Below, piece after piece: positions 6,012 to 12,152 of a DNA stretch of 15,176 nucleotides (position 1 is the first letter of the stretch; the number at the start of each line of letters is the position of its first letter). The notes beneath the pieces were generated by a model. The model searched no databases. It saw only the letters and a list, made by a program, of their open reading frames with translations, and was not told the origin of the DNA. The stretch comes from Candidatus Omnitrophota bacterium (lineage in GTDB: Bacteria; Omnitrophota; Gorgyraeia; Aquiviventales; Aquiviventaceae), in contig JACQRG010000029.1 of NCBI GenBank assembly GCA_016206565.1, positions 1 to 15,176 on the forward strand. The letters are read 5' to 3'. The translations under genes and the position numbers were made by a program.

Positions 6012-6803
6012 TTAAGGCGGCGGCGAGAGCCGCAAGACCAAGCACTTCGCCGCGCCCCCGGCCTTCAAGAACTCCGACAGGTCCACAGGATACACCGTGA
6101 AGCCGCGGCGCGCCAGGCGCCGGCGCAGCCCCGGGGAGAGGCCGGCGTGCGCCACGACCGCCCGGCCGAGGACGATCGCGTTGCAGGCGAACTGCAGCGC
6201 GTCGGCTTGCGAGACCGCGATCGGGTTCGGGACCACGTGCTCGATCACCCGCCGCCCGTAGCGGTCGAACGCGCGCGGATACCACAGCGCCGAGCGTTCA
6301 TCCAGCGGGCAGAAGCACGTGTCGAGATGATAGAACCGCCGGTCGGCCAGCTCGACCGGCAGCACGCGCGCGCCCAGGTGGGAGGCCAGCAGTTCATGGA
6401 CCGGCTCGTCGGAGCGGAACCGGAACCCGAAGACCAGCGTGCGGCCGAACCACAGCGCGTCGCCCTCGCCCTCGAAGTCGTAGCGCGCCGGCAGCCGCAC
6501 GATGCGGTAGCCGGCCTTGCGGAAGTAGCGCTCCACGAGCGGCTGCTCGCGCTGGCGCTGCGGGTAGCGGAAGTTGCTGCGGATGAGCGTGCGGCCGGCG
6601 ACGAGGCCGGCGTTGGCCGTGAAGACCAAATCCGGCACGCCGGGGCTAGGCGGCAGCAGCCGGATACGCAGGCGCAGCGCGCGCGCCAGCACGTCGTGGA
6701 GCCGCTGCCACTGCGCGCGCGCGCGGGCCGGGTGGGCCTGGCGCGCGAGGCTCATCCAGGGGTTGATCTCGTAGGAGATCGCATAGTGGGTGGGACGGCA
6801 CAT
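6012..6803 (-). CDS. argZ: Arginine dihydrolase-like guanidine hydrolase (ArgZ / AgrE N-terminal type)
   Basis: This 263-aa protein of the amidinotransferase/DDAH fold most resembles the arginine dihydrolase domain of cyanobacterial ArgZ/AgrE, which converts arginine to ornithine, CO2 and two ammonia. Supporting motifs are MCRPTHYAISYEINPWM at the N terminus, PDLVFTANAGLV (Asn where DDAH-type enzymes usually have an acidic residue), EGEGDAL, FYHLDTCFCPL (H159, D161) and the nucleophile region AGGAAKCLVLRL (C253). ATG 6803 is chosen because homologs begin at this motif; the 22-residue extension to 6869 is encoded by a heptamer DNA repeat. In cyanobacteria this domain is fused to a LOR/SDH domain; here that partner is the separate gene upstream. 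Alternatives are a citrulline-forming deiminase or a DDAH, but the YEINPWM and FTANAG motifs favour ArgZ. No Shine-Dalgarno is visible. Confidence 0.85.
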   Translation of the reverse strand: MCRPTHYAISYEINPWMSLARQAHPARARAQWQRLHDVLARALRLRIRLLPPSPGVPDLVFTANAGLVAGRTLIRSNFRYPQRQREQPLVERYFRKAGYRIVRLPARYDFEGEGDALWFGRTLVFGFRFRSDEPVHELLASHLGARVLPVELADRRFYHLDTCFCPLDERSALWYPRAFDRYGRRVIEHVVPNPIAVSQADALQFACNAIVLGRAVVAHAGLSPGLRRRLARRGFTVYPVDLSEFLKAGGAAKCLVLRLSPPP

Positions 6804-6809
6804 AAGAAC

Positions 6810-6861
6810 GGAAGCTGGAAGCTGGAGGCTGGAAGCTGGAGGCTGGAAGCTGGAGGCTGGA
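6810..6861. repeat. Heptanucleotide tandem array GGARGCT
   Basis: The segment is 7.4 exact units of GGA(A/G)GCT: two GGAAGCT, then alternating GGAGGCT and GGAAGCT, ending GGA. Equivalently, it is three copies of a 14-mer GGAAGCTGGAGGCT plus a half unit. It fills most of the 72-bp gap between the TIGR00300 gene and the arginine dihydrolase gene. A related heptamer (RGGCTNN) occurs at 12066-12140. Confidence 0.95.
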
Positions 6862-6875
6862 GAGGCCATCCGGCG

Positions 6876-8087
6876 CTAGACGCGCAGGGCGCGGCAGAGC
6901 TCTCGCAGGAACGCTTCGGCGTCCGAGACGATGCCGATGCCCTGGAACGTGCCGCGGTCGGCGAGCTTGGTGACGACGGCGGGATTGATGTCCACGCACA
7001 CCGTGCGCACGGTCGCCGGCAGCAGGTTGCCGGTGGCGATGGCATGCAGGGTGGAGCCGACCATCAGGGCCAGCGCGACGCCGTGCAGGCGGCGGCGCAT
7101 GAGGGTTTGCGCCTCCAGCGTGTCCGTCACGACGTCCGGCAGCGGGCCGTCGTCGCGCACCGAGCCGCCCAGGACGAACGGCACGCGGCGCACCACGCAG
7201 GCGTGCATGATGCCCCGGCGCAGCACGCGCCGCCGCACCGCCTGGCGGATCCCGCCGCAGGCGCGGATGGCGTTGATGGCCCGCATGTGGTGGTCATGCC
7301 CGTCCTGCGCCGCGACGCCGTGGTCGAGCCGCACCCCGAGGGAGGTGCCGAACAGCGCCGATTCGATGTCGTGCGTGGCCAGCCCGTTGCCCGCGAACAG
7401 GACGTTGACGAACCCGGCGCGGATGAGCCGCTCCAGGTACGGCCCGCCCGCCGTGTGGATGACCGCGGGCCCGGCCACGACGAGGATCTTCCGGCGGGCG
7501 CGCCGGACGGCGCGCATCTCCTCGGCGAGGCGGTAGATGAGCTGCAGCTTGGGCTTCTCGGAGGACACTGCGCTGCCCATGAACTGGAACACCTGGGGGC
7601 TGCGGCCCCGCTCCAGCGGGCTGACCCGCACGCCGTCGGCGCCGCAGACGACGCGGTCGCCTTTGCGCACGTCGGCGAAGGGGGTGCAGCGCGCCCGCCC
7701 CGAGGCCGCCACGACGATGCCGCAGTCCATTTCGATGCGCTCGACCGTCCGCCAGCGGCCCCGCACGCGCACGTCGGTCGGCAGGTTGGTGGTGGAGTAG
7801 AAGTCCGCCGGGAACACCCCGTCCCTGGGAGCGCGCCGCAGGCGCGCGTCCTGCGCCGCCTCCCGCACCGCGCCCAGCCGGGAGAGCCGCTGCAGTATCT
7901 GCTCGAGGTGCCGCGCGGAGGCGGCGCTGACGCGCAGCCGCGCCTGGGAGGGGTCGGTCTTGCGCGTGCCGATGGCGATGTGCAGGATCTCGAAGGTGCC
8001 GTTGAGATCCATGATTTCGTCGAGGATCTTCGGCAGGATGAGCGAATCAATGATGTGGCCGCTGACGCGGATGACCTCGGACGTCAT
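6876..8087 (-). CDS. TIGR00300 family LOR/SDH protein, probable ornithine cyclodeaminase
   Basis: This 403-aa protein of the TIGR00300/LOR-SDH family has an N-terminal Saccharop_dh_N-like region (VIRVSGHIIDSLILPKILDE) followed by the conserved core: VVAGPAVIHTAGGPYLERLI, FAGNGLATHDIESALFGTSL, DGHDHHMRAINAIRACGGI, GGSVRDDGPLPDVVTDT and TVCVDINPAVVTKLADRGT. An archaeal family member (Methanococcus) is an ornithine cyclodeaminase, forming proline and ammonia from ornithine. The same domain is the C-terminal half of cyanobacterial AgrE, which makes proline. Placement next to an arginine dihydrolase and putA supports that role here; it is not seen directly in the sequence. It is the first gene of the minus-strand group. 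ATG 8087 has no Shine-Dalgarno but lies 9 nt downstream of an extended -10, suggesting leaderless translation. Confidence 0.88.
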   Translation of the reverse strand: MTSEVIRVSGHIIDSLILPKILDEIMDLNGTFEILHIAIGTRKTDPSQARLRVSAASARHLEQILQRLSRLGAVREAAQDARLRRAPRDGVFPADFYSTTNLPTDVRVRGRWRTVERIEMDCGIVVAASGRARCTPFADVRKGDRVVCGADGVRVSPLERGRSPQVFQFMGSAVSSEKPKLQLIYRLAEEMRAVRRARRKILVVAGPAVIHTAGGPYLERLIRAGFVNVLFAGNGLATHDIESALFGTSLGVRLDHGVAAQDGHDHHMRAINAIRACGGIRQAVRRRVLRRGIMHACVVRRVPFVLGGSVRDDGPLPDVVTDTLEAQTLMRRRLHGVALALMVGSTLHAIATGNLLPATVRTVCVDINPAVVTKLADRGTFQGIGIVSDAEAFLRELCRALRV

Positions 8088-8105
8088 GGTGGAGGTAGTA
8101 TAACA
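8088..8105 (-). promoter_or_regulatory. Extended -10 promoter of the TIGR00300/argZ group, probably leaderless
   Basis: On the minus strand TGTTATACT (8105-8097) is an exact TGN-TATACT extended -10 element. Nine bases (ACCTCCACC) separate it from ATG 8087, so initiation should fall within about three bases of the start codon. There is no Shine-Dalgarno. The element mirrors the putA promoter as an imperfect dyad. Confidence 0.65.
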
Positions 8106-8112
8106 CCAGCGA

Positions 8113-8129
8113 TGCTATACTGAAATCCC
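8113..8129 (+). promoter_or_regulatory. Extended -10 promoter of putA, probably leaderless
   Basis: TGCTATACT (8113-8121) is an extended -10 element ending 8 nt before ATG 8130, and no Shine-Dalgarno lies between. Its nominal -35 position (about 8093-8098) falls on the -10 of the divergent gene, so polymerase binding at the two promoters should be mutually exclusive. Confidence 0.65.
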
Positions 8130-11100
8130 ATGACCCCTTCGCGTCAGGGCGCGCGGTCGTTGGATCTGCGGGCCGTGGAAGCCCGCACGCAGGCCATCGG
8201 CCACGAGCTCTTCGCGGCCGCGAAGCGCCGGCACGCGCAGCTCTCCGTCCTAAACCGCTGGACCCGCCAAGTGCTCTCCTGGTCGCTGCAGGATCCGGCG
8301 GCCAAGGTGGCCCTGCTGCGGTTCATTGACGTCCTGCCCGGCTTGCCGGATGACCGCGCCATCGCGCGGCACCTGCACGACTATTTTCCGACCGCGGACC
8401 TGCGCCTGCCGGCCGCCCTGCGGCTGGGCTCCTCCCTGGCGGCCTCCCGGCTGCTCACCCCGCGCGCCGTGGCGGGCGTAGTGCGCGAATCCGTGGAGCG
8501 CGTGGCCTCGCAGTTCATCGCACCTCCCCATGACGCCGCGATCGGCCGCCTCATCCGCCGGTTGGCCTCTCAGGGCCTGACCTGCAGCCTGGACGTGCTC
8601 GGCGAACAGGTGCTCACCGAGGCCGAAGCCGACGACTACCTGCAGCGCTACCAGCGCTTGCTCGCGCTGCTGGCCTCAAGCTATGACGGGTTGGACGGGC
8701 CGCTGCAGCCGCCGAGCTGCGGGCCGGCCATCAATCTCTCGATCAAGCCCTCCGCGCTGACCCCGCGCTTCGATCCGATCTGCCCGCAGCGCAGCCTGGA
8801 GCAGGCCTGCCGCCGCCTGGAGCCGCTGTTGCAGCACGCCGGCCAGGTCGGCGCGCTGGTGAACCTAGACATGGAGCAGTGCGAGCTGCGGGACCTCACC
8901 CTCGCGCTCGCCCGGCACCTGCTCGTGCACAGCACGGCCGCCGCCCGGGCGCGCTTGGGTCTCGTCGTGCAGGCGTACCTGCGGGACGCGGAGCCCAGCG
9001 TGGACGCGCTGCTGCAGTGGCTCGCCGGGCACGAGCGCGCGCTGACCGTGCGGCTGGTCAAGGGCGCGTATTGGGACTTCGAGGTCGCCCAGGCGGCTCG
9101 GCGCCACTGGCCGTCGCCGGTCTATGAGGACAAGGCGGACAGCGACCTGGCCTTCGAGCGGCTGACGCGCCGGCTGCTGGCCGCCGACGGGCTGGTGACC
9201 ACCGCGATCGCCTCGCATAACGTCCGCTCGGTCGCCCACGCGATGGCGGCGGCCGAGGAGCTCGGCCTGGCCAAGGACCGGCTGGAGTTCCAGCTGCTCT
9301 ATGGCATGGGCGAGGCGCTGCAGGACGCCATCCGCGCCCGGGGCTACCCGGTGCGGGTCTACACGCCGGTCGGCGAGCTCATCCCCGGCATGGCCTACCT
9401 GGTGCGCCGCCTGCTGGAGAACACCGCCAACGAATCGTTCCTGCGCCAGGACCTGCTGCAGGAGCGCAGCGTGGATGAGCTGCTGGCACCCCCGCTGCCT
9501 TCGGGTCCGCCCGCCGCGCGCGTCCCGTCCTCCGGGCTCTCCGAGGCGCTGGTCAGCGTCGGGGAGCCGCCCGCCGACTTCTCGCGCGAGGCGCAGCGGG
9601 AGGCGTTCGCCCACGCGCTGCAGGCGGTGCAGCGCCGGCTGGGCCGCCGCCATCCGCTCTGGATCGGGGACGGGCAGGCCTCCGGGGCCAGCGCCTTGGA
9701 GGCCCGCAACCCCGCCAACCCGCAGCAGGTGCTCGGCCTGGTGGATCAGGGCGGAGCCGAGGAGCTGGAGCGCGCCGTGCGCAGCGCCCAGGCGGCGCAG
9801 GCCTCGTGGGCGCGCACCAGCGCGCAGGAGCGAGCCGGGTGGCTGCGCCGCGCCGCGGCGCTGCTGCGCGAGCAGCGCGCCGAGCTGGCCGCCTGGGAAA
9901 TCCTGGAAGTGGGCAAGACCTGGCGCGAGGCCGACATGGACGTCGTGGAGGCCGTCGAGTACCTGGAGTACTACAGCGCGGCGATGGAGCGGCTCGCGCC
10001 TGGCCGGCCGCTGCCGCAGTTTCCCGGGGAGCGCAACCTGTACCGCTACCAGCCGCGCGGCGTGGCGGCGGTCATCGCGCCCTGGAACTTCCCGCTGGCG
10101 ATCCTCACCGGCATGGCCTCGGCCGCGCAGGCCGCCGGCAACACCGTCGTCCAGAAGCCCGCCGAGCGCTCATCGCTCGCCGCCTGGCACCTGATGCGGC
10201 TGCTGCGGGAAGCCGGCCTGCCGCCGGGCGTGGTGCAGTGCGTGCCCGGCCCGGGGGAAGAGATCGGGGCGGCGCTCGTGGCGCATCCGGCCGTCGCCCA
10301 GATCCTCTTCACCGGCTCGCGCGCCGTGGGGCTCTCCATTATCGCCGCCGCGTCGCGCGTGCGCCCCGGCCAGCGCTGGGTCAAGCGCGTCGTCGCCGAG
10401 ATGGGCGGCAAGAACGCGCTCATCATTGACGAGGACGCGGACCTGGACGCGGCCATCCGCGGCGCGCTGCACTCCGCCTTCGGGTACGGGGGGCAGAAGT
10501 GCTCCGCGGCCTCGCGGCTGATCGTGCACGAGCGCGTGTATGACCGGGTCCTGGCGCGGCTGGCCGCGGCGGCCGACCGGCTCGTCGTCGGCGATCCAAG
10601 CGACCCGGCGACCGAAATCGGACCGCTCATCGAGGCGTCGGCGCAGCGGCGCCTGCGCGAGGCGCTGGCGCACGCGCGCGAGGCCGGCTCGGTGGCGTAC
10701 GCCTATCCCGACGCGCGCCTGCCCCGCGACGGCTATTTCGTCGGGCCGGCGCTGGCGGCCGATCTGCCGCCGAGCGATGCGGTGGCGCGGGAAGAGCTCT
10801 TCGGGCCGCTGCTGTGCGTCTTCCGCGCGGAAGACTTCGCGCAGGCGCTGGAGCTGGCCAATGACTCCGACTACGCGCTGACCGGCGGGGTCTACTCGCG
10901 CTCGCCCGCGCACCTGCGCCTGGCCATCGAGGCGTTCGACGTCGGCAACCTCTACCTCAACCGCCCCATCACCGGCGCGCTCGTGGGACGCCAGCCCTTC
11001 GGCGGCCACCGGCTCTCCGGGCTGGGTACTAAGGCCGGCGGGCCGGACTACCTGCTGCAGCTGCTCACCCCGAAGACGATCTGCACGGACACCACCACCC

Positions 11101-11135
11101 ACGGCGCGCCACTCGACGAGTCCGGCGGCGGGTGA
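8130..11135 (+). CDS. putA: Bifunctional proline dehydrogenase / L-glutamate-gamma-semialdehyde dehydrogenase
   Basis: This 1001-aa PutA oxidises proline to P5C with FAD and then P5C to glutamate with NAD. Residues about 130-440 are the proline dehydrogenase barrel, with LVKGAYWDFEVAQA, IASHNVRSVAHAMA, FQLLYGMGE and RVYTPVGELIPGMAYLVRRL. Residues about 500-985 are the aldehyde dehydrogenase: PWNFP (651-655), GNTVVQKPAERS, FTGSRAVG, general base E757 in AEMGGKNA and catalytic C791 in GYGGQKCSA. The length fits minimalist PutA of about 1000 residues. The ribbon-helix-helix DNA-binding domain of enterobacterial PutA is absent, so autoregulation by that route is not expected. The gene stands alone, divergent from the TIGR00300/argZ genes whose product proline it would consume, and convergent with the protease gene. 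Confidence 0.97.
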   Translation: MTPSRQGARSLDLRAVEARTQAIGHELFAAAKRRHAQLSVLNRWTRQVLSWSLQDPAAKVALLRFIDVLPGLPDDRAIARHLHDYFPTADLRLPAALRLGSSLAASRLLTPRAVAGVVRESVERVASQFIAPPHDAAIGRLIRRLASQGLTCSLDVLGEQVLTEAEADDYLQRYQRLLALLASSYDGLDGPLQPPSCGPAINLSIKPSALTPRFDPICPQRSLEQACRRLEPLLQHAGQVGALVNLDMEQCELRDLTLALARHLLVHSTAAARARLGLVVQAYLRDAEPSVDALLQWLAGHERALTVRLVKGAYWDFEVAQAARRHWPSPVYEDKADSDLAFERLTRRLLAADGLVTTAIASHNVRSVAHAMAAAEELGLAKDRLEFQLLYGMGEALQDAIRARGYPVRVYTPVGELIPGMAYLVRRLLENTANESFLRQDLLQERSVDELLAPPLPSGPPAARVPSSGLSEALVSVGEPPADFSREAQREAFAHALQAVQRRLGRRHPLWIGDGQASGASALEARNPANPQQVLGLVDQGGAEELERAVRSAQAAQASWARTSAQERAGWLRRAAALLREQRAELAAWEILEVGKTWREADMDVVEAVEYLEYYSAAMERLAPGRPLPQFPGERNLYRYQPRGVAAVIAPWNFPLAILTGMASAAQAAGNTVVQKPAERSSLAAWHLMRLLREAGLPPGVVQCVPGPGEEIGAALVAHPAVAQILFTGSRAVGLSIIAAASRVRPGQRWVKRVVAEMGGKNALIIDEDADLDAAIRGALHSAFGYGGQKCSAASRLIVHERVYDRVLARLAAAADRLVVGDPSDPATEIGPLIEASAQRRLREALAHAREAGSVAYAYPDARLPRDGYFVGPALAADLPPSDAVAREELFGPLLCVFRAEDFAQALELANDSDYALTGGVYSRSPAHLRLAIEAFDVGNLYLNRPITGALVGRQPFGGHRLSGLGTKAGGPDYLLQLLTPKTICTDTTTHGAPLDESGGG

Positions 11136-11136
11136 C

Positions 11137-11156
11137 GCGGCGGCAGGACCCGCCGC
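11137..11156. terminator. Weak hairpin between convergent putA and protease genes
   Basis: GCGGCGG (11137-11143) and CCGCCGC (11150-11156) form a 7-bp GC stem with a 6-nt loop, directly after the putA stop and before the convergent protease stop. No T-run follows the stem closely on the plus strand (TTTT starts ten bases later) and none is present on the minus strand. It may stop transcription in part but is not a canonical intrinsic terminator. Confidence 0.3.
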
Positions 11157-11161
11157 CGACA

Positions 11162-12049
11162 CTAGTTTTCCAAGGCTTCGATCTGGCGCTGCAGGTTCTG
11201 CCAGCTCACCGACCCGGGCGGATACGACTGCTGGATGCGGCGCAGCTGCGCAATCCGCTCCTGAGCACCGGACCCGGCTGACGCGCCGGTCTCCCGCAGG
11301 TACTGTTCAAGGTAGGCCCGGCGCTGCGCCGAGTAGGGATGCGTGCGCAGGAACGGCCACGGCGTCTCGAAGCGGGCGAAGTCTTCCAAGAGGGTCAGTG
11401 CGGCCCGCGGGTCATAGCCGGCGCGCAGCAGGTAGCGTAGGCCGAGCTGATCCGCCTCCAGCTCCTGGTCCTGGCTGTAGCCGCTGTTGGCGACGTCGCG
11501 CAGCAGCGCCGCGGCGTTGAGCGCCAGCTGCCCCACGCCCTGCGCGGTCGCCCCGGCGCTGCGGGTGGCCGCGGAGATGCCGGCGTTGACCAGCGAGAGC
11601 AGCACCTGCTGCTGCTGGAGCGTCTGATACCGTTTGACCAGGTGCTGCGCGGTCGTGTGGGCCAGCTCATGCGCCAGCACCGAAGCCAGCTCATCCGGCC
11701 CCCGGCTGCGCCCGGCCAGATACGCGAGCATGCCGGTGGACACGTAGACCCGGCCGTCGGCCAGCGACGCGGCGTTGGGATCCTTGCCCTGATAGAGGTA
11801 GGCCTGATAGGGCAGCCCGGGCCGCTCGGTTACCCTGGCCAGCCGCTCCAGGACGGCCTGCGGCTCGAAGCCCCACAGGATTTCGCCCTCGCGCAGAGGC
11901 CGCGCGCCCTGCCGCGCGAAGTCGGCGGCCTGCTGCGCGCTGATGGCCCGCTCGATCTGCAGGACGTCCGGCGTCTCCACCGGCTGCGGGGCGGGCCGCA
12001 GCGCGTACTGCGGCGTGGCGCAACCCATCGCCGCCGCAACACACAGCAT
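11162..12049 (-). CDS. M48 family metalloprotease, putative lipoprotein
   Basis: This is a zinc metalloprotease of family M48 (BepA/LoiP-like), expected to act on outer-membrane or periplasmic substrates. The zinc site is complete: HELAH (H127, H131) in VLAHELAHTTAQH, and ELEADQLG with E196 as the third ligand. THPYSAQRRAYL is also typical. The N terminus MLCVAAAMGCATPQ resembles a lipoprotein signal, with C10 after AMG, although ATG 12049 leaves a short signal without a charged start. A TTG at 12085 would add SPQPSARRRYV and supply the missing arginines, so that start is a real alternative. The frame is open to 12181, but that extension is encoded by an inverted repeat and overlaps the helicase end. 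The gene follows the helicase on the same strand and ends 26 bp from putA. No TPR domain follows. Confidence 0.88.
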   Translation of the reverse strand: MLCVAAAMGCATPQYALRPAPQPVETPDVLQIERAISAQQAADFARQGARPLREGEILWGFEPQAVLERLARVTERPGLPYQAYLYQGKDPNAASLADGRVYVSTGMLAYLAGRSRGPDELASVLAHELAHTTAQHLVKRYQTLQQQQVLLSLVNAGISAATRSAGATAQGVGQLALNAAALLRDVANSGYSQDQELEADQLGLRYLLRAGYDPRAALTLLEDFARFETPWPFLRTHPYSAQRRAYLEQYLRETGASAGSGAQERIAQLRRIQQSYPPGSVSWQNLQRQIEALEN

Positions 12050-12065
12050 AACGTAGCGGCGGCGT

Positions 12066-12140
12066 GCTGAGGGCTGTGGGCTCAAGGCTCTGGGCAAGAC
12101 CGTGGAGTGTTTTGTCCCCAGCCCCCAGCCCTCAACCCTT
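12066..12140. repeat. Inverted repeat with heptamer-periodic arms
   Basis: Arms 12066-12082 and 12120-12136 are complementary at 15 of 17 positions with a 37-nt centre. Each arm has a 7-nt rhythm: GGGCTGT GGGCTCA AGGCTCT GGGC on the plus strand, and GGGTTGA GGGCTGG GGGCTGG on the minus strand. It fills most of the gap between the helicase and protease genes and encodes nothing conserved. Confidence 0.8.
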
Positions 12141-12152
12141 AGCCAAGGTAGC

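Noticed and set aside
6810..6861. CRISPR-like array
   Set aside because: The repeats are seven bases long and directly contiguous with no spacers, and no cas gene is present.
6804..6869. Upstream start adding 22 residues to the arginine dihydrolase
   Set aside because: The extension is the translation of the heptamer array (Pro/Ser/Gln-rich), and homologs begin at the MCRPTHY motif.
6147..8123. Open frame of 658 codons on the plus strand opposite the arginine genes
   Set aside because: It is antisense to two genes with strong family motifs. Its translation is rich in Arg, Ala, His and Asp without conserved blocks, as expected of a shadow frame in GC-rich DNA.
11137..11156. Strong bidirectional intrinsic terminator after putA
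   Set aside because: The stem is only 7 bp and neither strand has a T-run next to it. It is kept only as a weak candidate.
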